From Monoplex corrugatus (Eukaryota; Mollusca; Gastropoda; Littorinimorpha; Ranellidae), in NCBI GenBank assembly GCA_030674185.1, contig CM060312.1, positions 34,431,862-34,495,861 on the forward strand: DNA of 64,000 nucleotides. Direction: 5' to 3'. Shown piece by piece: positions 47,501 through 58,761 of the stretch (position 1 is its first letter; every line of letters starts with the position of its first letter). The notes beneath the pieces are model-generated. The model made no database searches. It worked only from the letters and a program-made list of their open reading frames with translations, and was not told where the DNA came from. The position numbers and the translations under genes were made by a program.

Positions 47501-47833
47501 GCTCTCCACTCTGACTCCTCGAAACAAGTGATTCTGATAGAACTCACTGTGCCATACGAAAGCAGAATGGAAGAAGCACATATCTACAAGACCGAAAAAT
47601 ACGCCGGTCTTGCCAGCACCCTGAAGAAAGCAGGTCTGCGGGTCAAAATCTTCGCCATAGAGGTCGGGGCAAGAGGGTTTGTGGGCACCTCCGCTTATGA
47701 TCTCATGAAACAACTCGCCATTTCTGGGAAGAAGAGGACTAGAGCCCTTAAAGCGATGGCAGAGGCAGCAGAAAGGAGCTCAAGCTGGATCTGGGCAAGG
47801 AGGAACCAAAAAAGTGAACTTCATAAGGATTAA
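44585..47833 (+). CDS. LINE ORF: CCHC finger, reverse transcriptase, CCHC knuckle, restriction-like endonuclease
   Basis: A single ORF of 1082 residues. The N-terminus has a nucleic-acid-binding CCHC finger (C10, C12, H25, C31). A basic, Lys-rich coiled region (about 150-215) precedes the RT. RT motifs are A-P-G-P-N-G-I near 300, F-R-P-I-S-L-L-N, V-W-L-D-L-A-N-A-Y (D424), M-G-C-A-I-S-P-I-L, and F-M-D-D (524-527), with Met in place of the usual Ala/Val. Near the C-terminus a C-x2-C-x7-H-x4-C knuckle (C861, C864, H872, C877) leads into a PD-(D/E)xK-like nuclease (P970, D971, D977, E986). This order is that of R2/R4/NeSL/Hero-type elements, which nick the target and reverse-transcribe their own RNA there. 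I cannot assign the clade. Start: the ATG at 44585 lies just before the finger. All visible catalytic residues are present. Confidence 0.92.
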   Translation: MINDQLEFPCACGRRFTTKRGMKIHRTKMGCLKTHTNQQQRTAIAGETLDDQGQELNHSAKDIHADGSDADFAQALNAKRGKLNLPPAGAKEQWEKLDEELVLKLNALIGNSTLEHKLDTYGDIIYSICRDTYGVKQPKTKTPPQKSRRQQQMESIRREKRKLKKRMKTASEFEKQGLLELWKDLKAKHNALSKVESARRRKSKKKKTQDRFFKDPFDFARKLFEQPKSGTLTVGKETLEQHLRETYSDSQREAPLEIQNLVWPAAPEGKFNNKPPTLDEVKNVVKKARAKSAPGPNGIPYLLYKKCPKVLEWLHKMIRSAWRNQKISDQWMSAEGVYIPKEQNSSSINQFRPISLLNVEGKIFFSVMAARLTKYLTENKYLDMSVQKGGIPGMPGCLEHATLIWDAIQKARTEKRDIDVVWLDLANAYGSVPHDMIQLALEMYHIPENIRTMLRKYFQGFSMRFSTKEYTTDWIDLEVGIAMGCAISPILFVLAMEVILKAAMKSSGPVNLGDGYQMPPLKAFMDDTTVLSTDEEETHQILKQLDELVASSRMRFKPKKSRSLSLRKGKVADSVKFMVANQAIPTVTEEPVKSLGRWYDDSLKDTQRGCETKQTAEEGLKKIDNCGLPGKYKVWCLQFMLIPKLLWPLLIYDICTSTVEAMEAKINKYTRKWLGVPPGLTDVAFYCRQAMLKLPLKSIVEEYKVGKARLLSMLEESEDNIVRAVHPKLRTGRKWKVQEAVNNAKRNLSIKEIIGHTQTNRQGLGATKMQWWSKAKGKEKRDMIIQELKEEEDVKRVQKAVQQGQQGQWTTWDSALQRSLSWNDMWHMAPLRISFLLRSVYDLLPSNANLVKWGKADDPACPLCQKKQTVEHVLSSCKVALAQGRYTWRHNQVLKVITDVVSEKTMTPNAPIAMTTFYKAGGKQVWPERAMTTSTLPKGLLDGAVDWECTADLSEWRNYPDVISKTGMRPDIALHSDSSKQVILIELTVPYESRMEEAHIYKTEKYAGLASTLKKAGLRVKIFAIEVGARGFVGTSAYDLMKQLAISGKKRTRALKAMAEAAERSSSWIWARRNQKSELHKD

Positions 47834-47856
47834 ATTCCCTACAGATGATGTGTGCC

Positions 47857-47932
47857 CCGTTAGCACATTGGTAAAACCGCGTACCGCAGTTCTGAAGCGC
47901 AGAATCGCCCAGGTTCGATCCCCGGCGTGGGG
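47857..47932 (+). ncRNA. tRNA-like module in the LINE 3'UTR (copy 2)
   Basis: Same sequence as 44086-44161, starting 24 bases after the ORF stop and followed by 28 A. Internal Pol III-type boxes are intact, but the cloverleaf is poor. Confidence 0.7.
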
Positions 47933-48116
47933 AAAAAAAAAAAAAAAAAAAAAAAAAAAATAGACAACAGCAGAAGGGCATCCAGGAGTCATGACCTGGA
48001 TGTGGCCCGGCCCCCCGAGAGTGTAAGGAATTCAGGGCCGAAACACTTGTCTAAAGGGGGTTACTTCTCTGAAGACCTTCTGTTGTCTAGCTCTCCCTAG
48101 AGTTTCTTTCTACCTG

Positions 48117-48607
48117 GAATGTGTTCCTTTAAGGTACAAAGCACATGACAAAAAGGGTTACAAATCAGGGTTACAAATATAATTATAAATGAAATACAAA
48201 TTTTAACGATGAAAAAATATATATTTCATGACATAAAGACAGAAAACATTGAAAGTTTATTTTGGAGATATAAATTATTTCAGCACTTTCGAAAAAATTT
48301 GGAAAACCTTACAAATGTGAAAATGTACATAATTTAATTAAAGCTTCCCAAAAGTTTCATTCTGTCTGGAGTTGAATGCTGTATAAAAATGATAGTGTAG
48401 TTGATTTCATAATACTATTCGCTAAATATTACCTTTACAATCGTAAACTGCATAATTGTCAACCTGATATCATCGTATTCAGACGATTGCTACATAAGCG
48501 ATATAAAATTTGAGAATGTAATGGCAGATTAACCATGATGCATACAAAAGTTGCAGTTAAATAGCACAACTATCAGGCCATGGTAACATAAACATGAATA
48601 CTGATAT
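48117..48607. other. AT-rich unassigned spacer
   Basis: Right flank of the LINE; nothing recognised. Confidence 0.5.
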
Positions 48608-49000
48608 TTGTTTTGAACATATTTACCCCCGTTTTGAACTCCCTTTGAACTCCTATTTACTTGTTTTGAACATGTTTACCCCCGTTTTGAACTCCCTTTG
48701 AACTCCTGTTTACTTGTTTTGAACATGTTTACCCCCGTTTTGAACTCCCTTTGAACTCCTGTTTACTTGTTTTGAACATGTTTACCCCCGTTTTGAACTC
48801 CCTTTGAACTCCTATTTACTTGTTTTTGAACATGTTTACCCCCGTTTTGAATTCCCTTTGAACTCCTATTCACTTCTTTTGAACATGTTTACCCCCGTTT
48901 TGAACTCGTTTTGAACTCCTATTCACTTGTTTTGAACATGTTTACCCCCGTTTTGAACTCCCTTTGAACTCCTATTCACTTGTTTTGAACATGTTTACCA
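48608..49000. repeat. 53-bp minisatellite
   Basis: About seven copies containing TGTTTTGAACATGTTTACCC, CCGTTTTGAACTCCCTTTGA and ACTCCTATTTACT. GTTTTGAAC and CTTTGAAC sub-repeats are visible within the unit. Confidence 0.97.
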
Positions 49001-49161
49001 AGTTACGAACTTGTCCTTCTCAATGTGTATTTATTTTCACATTCTTGTATATATTTCTAAGCTGTTATCTGTTTTTCATACATGCTCCTACTTATATTTA
49101 CTATTTTACATACAAAAAAAGATTCATATTGTGAGGACATAGCTTTCCGTTTCCATACTGG

Positions 49162-49201
<40 letters not shown>
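49162..49201. repeat. approximately 39-base G homopolymer
   Basis: An uninterrupted G run after TGGCG, the longest homopolymer in the window. Its exact length may be unreliable as sequence. Confidence 0.9.
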
Positions 49202-49202
<1 letters not shown>

Positions 49203-49619
49203 GATAAAAAAAAAAACAAGCATATTTTGTATGATAAAGTTTATTCGTGGATGTATGAATGAATAGGTTCATGTTGGACGTATGATTTATATATATCTTT
49301 CGCTATCATGAATAAGGTATACATGTATTGTGTGTTTTGTTGATTTAAGAAGAAATATTGAACATACAAATTAATAGAAAAAAAAAAGAATTTTCATTGC
49401 ACTGAACTTTGCATTTGTCAGAAATGCACCTACTACACCAGAGTGGCCAATGACGATGATAAAACAGATGGCATGGAAAGTCAAAACAGACAATCAAACA
49501 GGGCCAATGCAGGCTAAATCCATACACGTTAACGAAATGAATCTTTTTAGATAAGACACCACTGAGCATGGATATTTCTGTATCATTCTTCGTTGTGTAT
49601 TGTTTAGAAATTCCCGGAT
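49202..49619. other. AT-rich unassigned spacer
   Basis: Nothing recognised. Confidence 0.5.
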
Positions 49620-51182
49620 ACAGTATCCCCACTACGTTTCCTATCCCCACTACGTTTCCTATCCCCCACTACGTTTCCTATTCCCACCACGTTTCCTATT
49701 CCCACTGCGTTTCCTATCCCCACTACGTTTCCTATCCCCACTCTACACGCGTTTCCTATCCCCACTACGTTTTCCTATTCCCACTAGTTTCCTATCCCCA
49801 CTATGTTTTTTCCATATTCCCACTACGTTTCCTATCCCACTGTGTTTCCTATTCCCACTATGTTTCCTATTCCCCACCACGTTTTCCTATTCCCCGCGTT
49901 TCCTATTCCCACTACTGTTTCCTATTCCCACTAGTTTATCCCCTATTTCCACCTACGTTTCCTATTCCCACCACGTTTTCCTATTCCACTGCGTTTCCTA
50001 TCCCCACTATGTTTCCTATTCCACTACGTTTCCTATCCCCACTATGTTTCCTATCCCCACTAGTTCTATTCCAGTACGTTTCCTATTCCCACTACGTTTC
50101 CTATTCCCACTACGTTTCTATCCACTATTCCTATTCCCACTGTTTCCTATCCCACTTATGTTTCCTATTCCACTAGTTTCCTATCCACTAGTTTCCTATC
50201 CCATATTTCTATCCACGTTTCCTATCCCACTAACGTTTCCTATCTCCACAAACGTTTCCTATCTCCACAACGTTTCCTATCCCACAACGTTTCCTATCTC
50301 CACAACGTTTCCTATCCTCCACTATCGTTTCCTATTCCACAACGTTTCCTATTCCCACAGCGTTTCCTATATCCACTACGTTTTTCCTATATTCCACACG
50401 TTGTTTCCTATCTCCACAACGTTTCCTATCTCCACAGCGTTTCCTATCTCCACAGCGTTTCCTATCTCCAAAACGTTTCCTATCTCCACAACGTTTCCTA
50501 TCTCCACAACGTTTCCTATCTCCACAGCGTTTCCTATCTCCACAGCGTTTCCTATCTCCACAACGTTTCCTATCTCCACAACGTTTCCTATCTCCACAGC
50601 GTTTCCTATCTCCACAACGTTTCCTATCTCCACAGCGTTTCCTATCTCCACAGCGTTTCCTATCTCCACAACGTTTCCTATCTCCACAGCGTTTCCTATC
50701 TCCACAGCGTTTCCTATCTCCACAGCAGTTTCCTATCTCCACAGCGTTTCCTATCTCCACAGCGTTTCCTATCTCCACAACGTTTCCTATCTCCACAACG
50801 TTTCCTATCTCCACAGCGTTTCCTATCCTATTACGTTTCCTATCCGTATCAACGTTTCCTATCTCCACAGGGCTTTCCTATGTCTCCCAGGGTTATTCCT
50901 ATCTACGGTTTCGCATATAACTAAACGTTTCCTATCTCCACAACGTTTCCTATCTCCACAACGTTTCCTATCTCCACAACGTTTCCTATCTCCACAGCGT
51001 TTCCTATCTCCACAACGTTTCCTATCTCCACAGCGTTTCCTATCTCCACAGCGTTTCCTATCTCCACAACGTTTCCTATCTCCACAACGTTTCCTATCTC
51101 CACAACGTTTCCTATCTCCACAGCGTTTCCTATCTCCACAACGTTCCTATCTCCACAGCGTTTCCTATCTCCACAACGTTAT
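49620..51182. repeat. 18-bp minisatellite
   Basis: More than 80 copies of CGTTTCCTATCTCCACAA/G. The left part (49620-50240) uses TTCCCACTA/CCCCACTA variants and has many small indels; the right part is very regular. Eighteen is a multiple of three, so a 532-residue frame stays open; it is not a gene. Confidence 0.98.
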
Positions 51183-51590
51183 GATGAATCCCTCTTGAAC
51201 AAACCCCATACAGAAGGTTTTTGATGTCGATGATTCCTTGGGGATGTGTGCTTTAATTGCGATACAGCCAACAGGCACGATACAATCATCCCAGGTGGCT
51301 GGTGTGCTGTCATTCATGTGTATAAGGCGCAAGAAAAGGCGAAAAAGAGGAACTGAGGTGGTGGTGGGTGCACGTGTGAACTCGCCAGCTGATGTAACAA
51401 ACGCCCCCCCCCCCCCCAACCCCCCCACTCCCACACACACACATCCACACCACACAAAAGCACAGATGCACGCATATACATTCAGATGCTATACCACTCC
51501 ACATCCAGCTGATTCCCTTCTCCTCACCCCCCCCCCCCCCCCCCCCGCTTCAGTTCCCCACGCCAAACTACTTGCGGCATATGGTCCATC
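51183..51590. other. unassigned, with C homopolymers
   Basis: Includes C runs near 51405-51417 and 51529-51546. No gene supported. Confidence 0.5.
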
Positions 51591-51697
51591 TTAACCCTTT
51601 GACTTCCGCAACCTATCCAACAACTGCAAAAACTAACACTTTGACTCCCTTACCCTGCAGGAAGCTAGTGGGTAGGGTGTGGGAATCAAAGGGTTAA
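51591..51697. mobile_element. 107-bp piggyBac-like MITE
   Basis: TTAACCCTTTGACTTCC at the left end and GGAATCAAAGGGTTAA at the right end form 16-base inverted repeats with one mismatch. They start with TTAA followed by CCC, the signature of piggyBac-type ends and their TTAA target. No coding capacity. Confidence 0.7.
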
Positions 51698-51894
51698 GTT
51701 TCTGCTTTGCAAGAATGGTTGACAATGCAGGATTTTCAGTTTCAGTTTCAATTTCTCAAGATGACATCTCCGTGTTCGGAATGAATTCCATATGTACTAC
51801 CGTCACAGGTGCCATGAGATGGAGAAGATCTAGAATGATCACGGCACAATCCTATAAGCCTGCACATAAATCCACGAGCTGGCCAGGTCCTGAG

Positions 51895-52012
51895 GTCCTA
51901 CCTAGATTGTTCCAGAACCCTGGGGTCGTAGGGGAGTGAGGTGGCAGAGACCTCAACTTTTCCTGGGGCCAGCACCACGAGGGCGGCGCCCATCCCTCTC
52001 CTTTGCTTCAAA
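51895..52012 (-). mobile_element. tRNA-derived SINE (family S), 3' half
   Basis: The reverse complement gives GGATGGGCGCCGCCCTCGTG, 'GCTGGCCCCAGGAAAAGTTG', 'AGGTCTCTGCCACCTCACTC' and 'CCTACGACCCCAGGGTTC'. It is the best-preserved copy of this half in the window. Confidence 0.8.
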
Positions 52013-52047
52013 TCTATATTCATATTCAAATTTTTTTCACCAAGACT

Positions 52048-52102
52048 TCAGAAGGGTAATGCAGGATGCTGGCGGACAATGTGCGGGAATCAAAGGGTTA
52101 AA
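52048..52102. mobile_element. truncated copy of the piggyBac-like MITE
   Basis: The block 'GGTAATGCAGGATGCTGGCG' to 'CGGGAATCAAAGGGTTAA' matches the right half of 51591-51697; the left end is missing. Confidence 0.6.
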
Positions 52103-52528
52103 CTCTACACTGCCGTCCAGTTCAGTATTCAAAATGAGACTCAAGAGAAAGTGAGCGGCGACGTATTCTGAGAGGGCCCTTGTCATGGAGTTTTCGGGAC
52201 CAAATATTAGTCTGGGGAAAACAGAGAAGAAGGTTCTGCGTCTGCTTCATATTTTCTGCTGCATCGGCCTCATATTTCTCTGAGTTCGTTCATGCCTTCG
52301 CCTGCGAATCGATCCCTCGCTTGTTTGAGAAAAATCTGCGAAGTCCAAAATATATGTGACAGAGGAAATCCTAGTCAGAGGTTCTCTGTCTGAGTCTGTG
52401 TCTGTGTCTGTCTCTCTCTGTCGGCTTGTCTGTCTCTTTGTCTCTTCCCCAACCCCGGTCCACGCCATATCCTATCCCACCCCTTAGTTCACTGTGAATG
52501 TCTGAAATATTTGTGACAGAGTCCAAGG
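52103..52528. other. unassigned spacer
   Basis: Contains a short (TCTG)n patch near 52398. No gene supported. Confidence 0.5.
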
Positions 52529-52529
52529 T

Positions 52530-52730
<201 letters not shown>

Positions 52731-52755
52731 TTGTTAGGGGACAATTCGACGTGTA

Positions 52756-52964
52756 TGGTAGTAAAAAGGGGACGTGTGTGTAATCTGGGGACGTCCCTAA
52801 AATACACAAAAATAAAATTGGCTCAAAATCGCAAAATAAGCTCAAAATGATGTACTATTGCGTACGAAATATAAATCACGAAATTTTGAAGAAGAAAAAA
52901 TGTCGCCTTATTACTACATATTTTGCTTGTAGTAATTTGAGGACGTCCCTTTTTTTTACTGCAT
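52756..52964. mobile_element. possible small inverted-repeat element
   Basis: AGTAAAAAGGGGACGT on the left and ACGTCCCTTTTTTTTACT on the right are imperfect inverted repeats about 210 bp apart. A third GGGGACGTCCC lies near 52787. No target duplication is evident. Confidence 0.3.
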
Positions 52965-53435
52965 CCCACTTACCCTGTTCTCGCACAGATTGAGTCACAC
53001 AGCCTTTCAGTCTCAGTCAGTTTAAAAGCGTATTTCTTCGGCTTCTTTTCTTTCTGAGATTGATCTGTTGTTTTCTTCGTGATTTTCTATTGTTATTGCT
53101 GCGTATGTCCTGATGGTGTTATCGTTGATATTTTGTCCTCTTCCCTTTAATGAAAATGACAGATTTTGCTCTCCAGCACTGCCATTAATAGATTTGTTGT
53201 CTGAATAATGCACATTGGCATTGATTAATTCCAGGGTGTTTTGTTTTAATAATATAATACTTTTCTTTTTTTATTGTTTAAAAAGAATGAAATGTCTGTC
53301 TGTGTGGCTTGATGTCAATTGTTTTTATTTATTTATTTATTTGTATGTTTGTTTATCTATTTATTTATTTATCTATTTAATTATTAGTTTATCTATCTAT
53401 TTCATTTATGAATTATTTAATCATTTATTCATTCA
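52965..53435. other. unassigned, with (TTTA)n patch
   Basis: ATTT/TTTA repeats at 53326-53430. Nothing else supported. Confidence 0.5.
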
Positions 53436-53527
53436 AGGCACAAAGAAAGAGTGACAGAAAAGATGAAATTGCTAGCACAATATTTCAGAAGATGGGGACA
53501 CTATCTTGAAGGAGCTCCCGACATCAT
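53436..53527 (+). mobile_element. interspersed repeat family A, 3' end
   Basis: GTGACAGAAAAGA, 'TTGCTAGCACA' and 'ACTATCTTGAAGGAGCTCCC' correspond to the end of the copies at 1335-1882 and 60157-60702. Confidence 0.6.
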
Positions 53528-53739
53528 CACAGAAGGGGATGCTACCATATGGTCACTTACCAGAGAAGATTCTGTGTGGTTGGAAGGCAGGTCACGTCTG
53601 ATAGGTGGCCTAGGTGGTAGATTGGAGAGTCTATTGGAAGCTTACATGAAGCCCTGCAGAGTTCAACTGCTGACCATGCATGGACTTTCTTTCCCAAGAT
53701 CCAAGCATGTGGTACAATACAGACAGTCTTTCAAAAACT

Positions 53740-55080
53740 ATGAAGCATAACATGACCTGACCACGTTTATCAGAGCCAACTGTTACACAGATAAAATATC
53801 AAACAACCAAAAGAGATCTGAATATAAGTCATTGATGACACAAAAGAAAAAGCATGCAGAAAAAAAATTCATCATAATCTGTTTTGATTATAAAAGAAAT
53901 ATAAGTAAGTTATGGAACACTGTCAAGAAAGTTAGGAAAAGAAAATGTAATCGTCCAAACAGATATTTAACACATTCAGAAAAATCTTGGAAATGAAATG
54001 AGTTAAAACGGTGAAAGTTATTCTGAAACAGACAGGTCCAGAACAAAATGGTTCTGTCCCTGGACTTAACAAATTAAGCGTGAAAAAATATGGGAGATAT
54101 TGACCAAATTGTAGATGTCTACAAAAACCATAAAGATATTAAAACTTATGTACTCCTTTGTACAGACATGTGTTAGATGGGGTCTTATTTATCAGACTTT
54201 TTCAATACACCAAAGATGTAAAACAGGGATGTTTGTTTAGCCTTCTGGTATTTCATCCCATATGATCAGAAGTTGCCAACTTCTTTAGAAAATCTGGAAT
54301 ACTTGGAATACAGTTGATTCCATTGGTCTGCTTCGGAAGAGATTTTCCTGTTACTTTTTGCTGATGATACTGCTCTTAAAGCTTCAACTTTAACTGGTTA
54401 TAAAACCAAAGGAACATTCAAAAAAAAAAAAAAACGTCCAGATCTTTAGGCTTAGTTTTAACCTACTCAAAACGAAAGTAGCGATATTTAGACAGGAAGG
54501 TTACACTTCTTCCAGAGAAAGTGTTACTTAAAAAAACAGATTATAGTCAACAGACAAAATATCTGGGCTAAAACCTATCAAACTGTCATGTCAGCACCTG
54601 AAAAGAGAGCTAGAGGTAAGATTGTTTATTTAATGAAAACTATGAGGTCGCTTAAAAGTATGGATACAACTCTGGGTTTCTTTTTTCAACTTTCTGATAC
54701 AGATTAAACTCAGTGTCGCTCTGTACATCAGATATATCGGGCACAACGTACAGTATCAGTGATAAAGTCAACACATCTTTTTGCATGTAAGCGGTTACTA
54801 AATGTCAGTAGCAACCTCAGGACACCATGGTAAATGGGGAAACTGTAATCCAAGATGCTTGCCCATTCTGTCCAAACCTGTAGAAGATAGAATTAATTTT
54901 CTGTTTTTATGCCTTGTCACTGCTCCCATTAATGCACATAATGTTGGTCTCTGACTCTCATGATGATCAGGAATGTACTTTGTTCATAAACAGGGGGTCC
55001 AGCGAGACGATCTATAAGTCAGAACTGAACAAACTGTTTCCAGTCACTACAGAATATCTGATTACATAATTATATATAGA
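53740..55080 (+). pseudogene. old LINE reverse-transcriptase remnant
   Basis: Fragments in different plus-strand frames spell T-K-D-V-K-Q-G-C-L-F-S and L-F-A-D-D-T-A-L-K-A, with further tail fragments P-F-C-P and R-I-N-F-L-F. Many stops and shifts show an old inactive copy of a CR1/Jockey-like RT. The boundaries are approximate. Confidence 0.6.
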
Positions 55081-55500
55081 TTCCGAAATCAAGTCAACAG
55101 AAATAATTCCCCAATCGAACCCAAATTGCGAGCAGAACATGCAGCGATTGCCCGACAAATGGGATGTGTGCATTGAAATCTCTCTTCGCTACCGCGCAGA
55201 GCCAACTTTTTTTTATTGAAGCGTCGCCAGTCTTGAGACACTTCCGTACCTCGTTACATTACGTATACTGTCTGTCAGGGATGGACCCTCTACAGTGCTA
55301 GTGAGACCCCCCCCCCCCCCCCATCGCTCCAATCAGAGTTCTCAATGACCCCCTTTGAATCAGTGCTAATGAAAGCCCTACTTGTGCATGCCAACATCAG
55401 ATGAAAATATATAACAAATTACATTCTGCATTGCACTAACATGTATCTTATCCCCACCCCCACCTCAACAACCCATGTAATGGGCTGTGGCTTTCAAAGT
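55081..55500. other. unassigned, with a C homopolymer
   Basis: C run at about 55307-55322. No gene supported. Confidence 0.5.
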
Positions 55501-55502
<2 letters not shown>

Positions 55503-55585
<83 letters not shown>

Positions 55586-55587
55586 CA
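55503..55587. repeat. (TC)n microsatellite
   Basis: TC repeats with CC interruptions. Confidence 0.97.
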
Positions 55588-55814
55588 TTTCTCAAATCTC
55601 AGAGTTGGTTTTCTCCTGAAATGTGATTGTTATAAGAGACCGTAAATGACAATTATTAATGAAACTTCAAAGAATCAAATTATCTCTTTTAACCTTTCCA
55701 CAACCCTTGTCTGCTATCAATTCTGTCATAACGAATTATCGAAGACTTGCTTCTTATTTTTCTTTTATTTTGAAATGTTTTAAAGTTTACCTTTCTTCCA
55801 AAATGTTGCTTTTA

Positions 55815-56398
<584 letters not shown>

Positions 56399-56529
56399 TC
56401 TAGGTGGGCCACAGGTTGGTGTTGTTTTGTTTTGCACTGTTTTGTTTTGTTGGTTTTTGTTTTGTTTTTGTTTTTTTGTTTCGTTTTGTTTCGTTTTGTT
56501 TCGTTTACGTTTTTGTTTTGTTTTGTTTT

Positions 56530-56762
56530 GTTTTAGTGGCCCCCTGACCTCAGTCAGTTAAAGTGCCATGCTGATAACACAGGAAGCGTGAGTTCGATGC
56601 TCAAGTGGTCCACAGTGTTCTGTAGGCTGGCTGACTCTGTTGACACAGCCATGGATTTAAATCTGATGTCTCCGGTTCAGTTCTAGCAAGCAATAAAACA
56701 ACTAGCTTGGTTAAGTTAATGCTCCAGCCTTTCTATTGGTGTCAGCTTCAAGTTGTATTTCT
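56530..56762 (+). mobile_element. tRNA-derived SINE-like repeat, third type
   Basis: A head resembling a tRNA (CCTCAGTCAGTTAAAGTGCC as box A and GAGTTCGATGCTC as box B) is followed by an anonymous body. Only this copy is visible here, so the call rests on the head. A (TTTTG)n stretch precedes it. Confidence 0.4.
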
Positions 56763-57175
56763 TAGATCCCATTAGGGTTTTGCACAAGCTCAAGGTGTCT
56801 AAAACAAACAAACAAACAAAACAAAACAAAAACGCTGTCGCATTTGGGCAAAAAGCATTTGAGTTTTAGTTTGTTTGAGTTTGTTTAAGGGGGATTCATC
56901 GCACTCGGACAGTTCCATATGCGCTCCATCCAAATTGCCAGCACTTACTTGGCAGACTCCCTAAGCCTGCACAAAATCCTTTGCAAATGGCATGGTTAAA
57001 AGATTAAAAAAAGAGAATATGGAATTGTCCAAGTGTGATGACTCCCTCAGGAGCAAACAATGACAAAAGAACAGCTTTACTTATGATCAACCCTGATGAC
57101 AGAATACAAAAAATGAGCTTTTACTTTTATCAACTCTGACGATAAAGCATAGTTCTATTTTGTTTTCATAGAGAC
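56763..57175. other. unassigned spacer
   Basis: Nothing supported besides short A/CAAA runs. Confidence 0.5.
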
Positions 57176-57189
57176 CATCTCCTGTTAGT

Positions 57190-58679
57190 CATCATCATCA
57201 TCATCAGGTGCCCTGCCGCATGGCGTTGGCGACCATGGACTTCCAACCATCTCTATCTCTCATTGCCCCCAGCATCTCCCCACCCTCCTCATCCCCAGCC
57301 ACTCTGCAAGTCCGTCCAGCATTCTCTCCCTGGGTCTACCTGGTACTCTCTTTCCCTCCAGCTTTCCCGTTGTGACCAGGTGCTCCAAATCCCCCTTCCT
57401 CATAAAATGGCCTATAAATGTTGCTTGTCTTTTCCTAATCTTCCTTATGAGTGATCTACTTGTGTCTGCCTCCATCAAGACTGTCTCGTTTGTTTTCTTT
57501 GCTGTCCATGGAACTCTCAACATTCTTCTGAGAAACCACATCTCGGCTGCCTCGATCCTGCTCTGGCTTTGCTTGCTGACTGTCCACGCCTCACATCCGT
57601 ACAACAGTATTAGTTCTATATAACATTCAAGGACTCTCTTTCTGATGTTAATTGATAGGCATTTGTTGGTAAGAATGCTTGTCATCTTCTTGAATGCTGT
57701 TTTGGCTTGGCCGACTCGCCAGCTATTTCCGATGTGCATCTGCCGTCTGATGAAATGACCGTTCCCAGGTATTTGAACTTATTAACCTGTGTCAAGGTTG
57801 TGCCATTTGCTGTTATTTTGCTGATCACCATGACTTCAGTCTTCCTGCTGTTTAGTTCCAACCCCTTACCTTTGCTTTCTGTTTCTAGTATATTCACAAG
57901 GTTTTGTAGGTCCCTTTCATTTTCTGCAATTAGCACGGTGTCATCTGCGTACCGAATATTGTTTATCATTTTCCCTCCAACTTTTAATCCAGGGTCTTCT
58001 TCTAGATTTCTCATGATCTTTTCGCTGTAAAGTGAAAACAGATCGGTGGACAAAACACAACACTGTCTGACTCCTCTTTTGATGTTTTGAAAAGAGCTTA
58101 TATTGTTTTCTATTCTCATTGCAGCTGTTTGTTCCCAGTACATATTCCTGATTATTCGTAGATCTTTTCCATCGACATTGAGTCTCTCCAGTTGGTTGAT
58201 CAATTCATCATGTTGTACCCGATCGAAAGCCTTGGTATAGTCAACAAGGCATAAATACAAATCCTTATTCATCTCAATTGACCTCTCTATGATAGTTCTT
58301 AGGATGTATATGACATTAATAGTTCCTTTCCCCTCCACAAGTCCACACTGTTCTTCTGTTATTTCTCTTTTGATTCTATTCCTTGTCCTCATCATGATTA
58401 TTCTTAACAGGATTTTTGTTACATGACTCATCAAACTGATTGTGCGATGGAGTTCGCATTCTATAGTCCCTGTCTTCTTTGGAAGTGCAATGAAAATTGT
58501 TTTGACATATCTTTGGGATTTTTCCAGTGTCATAAATTTCATTTAGGAGGACTGTTATTTTTTCTATGCCAAATTCCTCCAGGGCTTCAATCATCTCTGT
58601 AGTAATGTTGTCTGGTCCTGGGGCTTTTCCTGGTTTCATCTTTTTCAGTGCTGCTCTAACTTCATCTTTCATTATCATT
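57190..58679 (-). mobile_element. RTE/BovB-like LINE, 5'-truncated, with 14-bp target-site duplication
   Basis: CATCTCCTGTTAGT flanks the insertion at 57176-57189 and 58680-58693. On the minus strand three frames in series give K-A-P-G-P-D-N-I, L-C-L-V-D-Y-T-K-A-F-D-R-V, R-G-V-R-Q-C-C-V-L-S, I-R-Y-A-D-D-T-V-L-I (intact Y-A-D-D), L-Y-G-C-E-A-W-T-V, M-L-R-V-P-W-T-A and G-R-P-R-E-R-M-L-D-G. Frameshifts near 58500 and 57720 separate them. The 3' end is an (ATG)n-type tail (CATCATCAT on the plus strand). The endonuclease is absent by 5' truncation. These features fit the RTE clade, which ends in short repeats. Confidence 0.92.
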
Positions 58680-58761
58680 CATCTCCTGTTAGTGATAGCT
58701 AAAATTTGATTAAATAGAGGCCATCTCCTTTTACTGGTAGGCTACACACTAAGCACAGAAA

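Larger units (their letters stand above)
44352..48116 (+). mobile_element. full-length non-LTR retrotransposon, restriction-like-endonuclease type (family R)
   Basis: A unit of 3765 bp with a 5'UTR of about 230 bp, a single intact ORF (44585-47833), and a 3'UTR holding a tRNA-like module, a 28-base poly(A) and a GC-rich tail ending TTTCTACCTG. The 5' end is placed where identity to the preceding truncated copy ends. No clear target-site duplication is seen around the pair. The intact ORF and the neighbouring near-identical copy indicate recent activity or recent duplication. A diverged relative lies at 29555-30085. Confidence 0.88.

Noticed and set aside
49600..51198. 532-residue open frame
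   Set aside because: It is the translation of an 18-bp minisatellite (F-P-I-S-T-T repeats); the opposite strand is open as well.
53451..53750. 99-residue plus-strand frame
   Set aside because: Its first part is the end of repeat family A and the rest shows no recognised domain.
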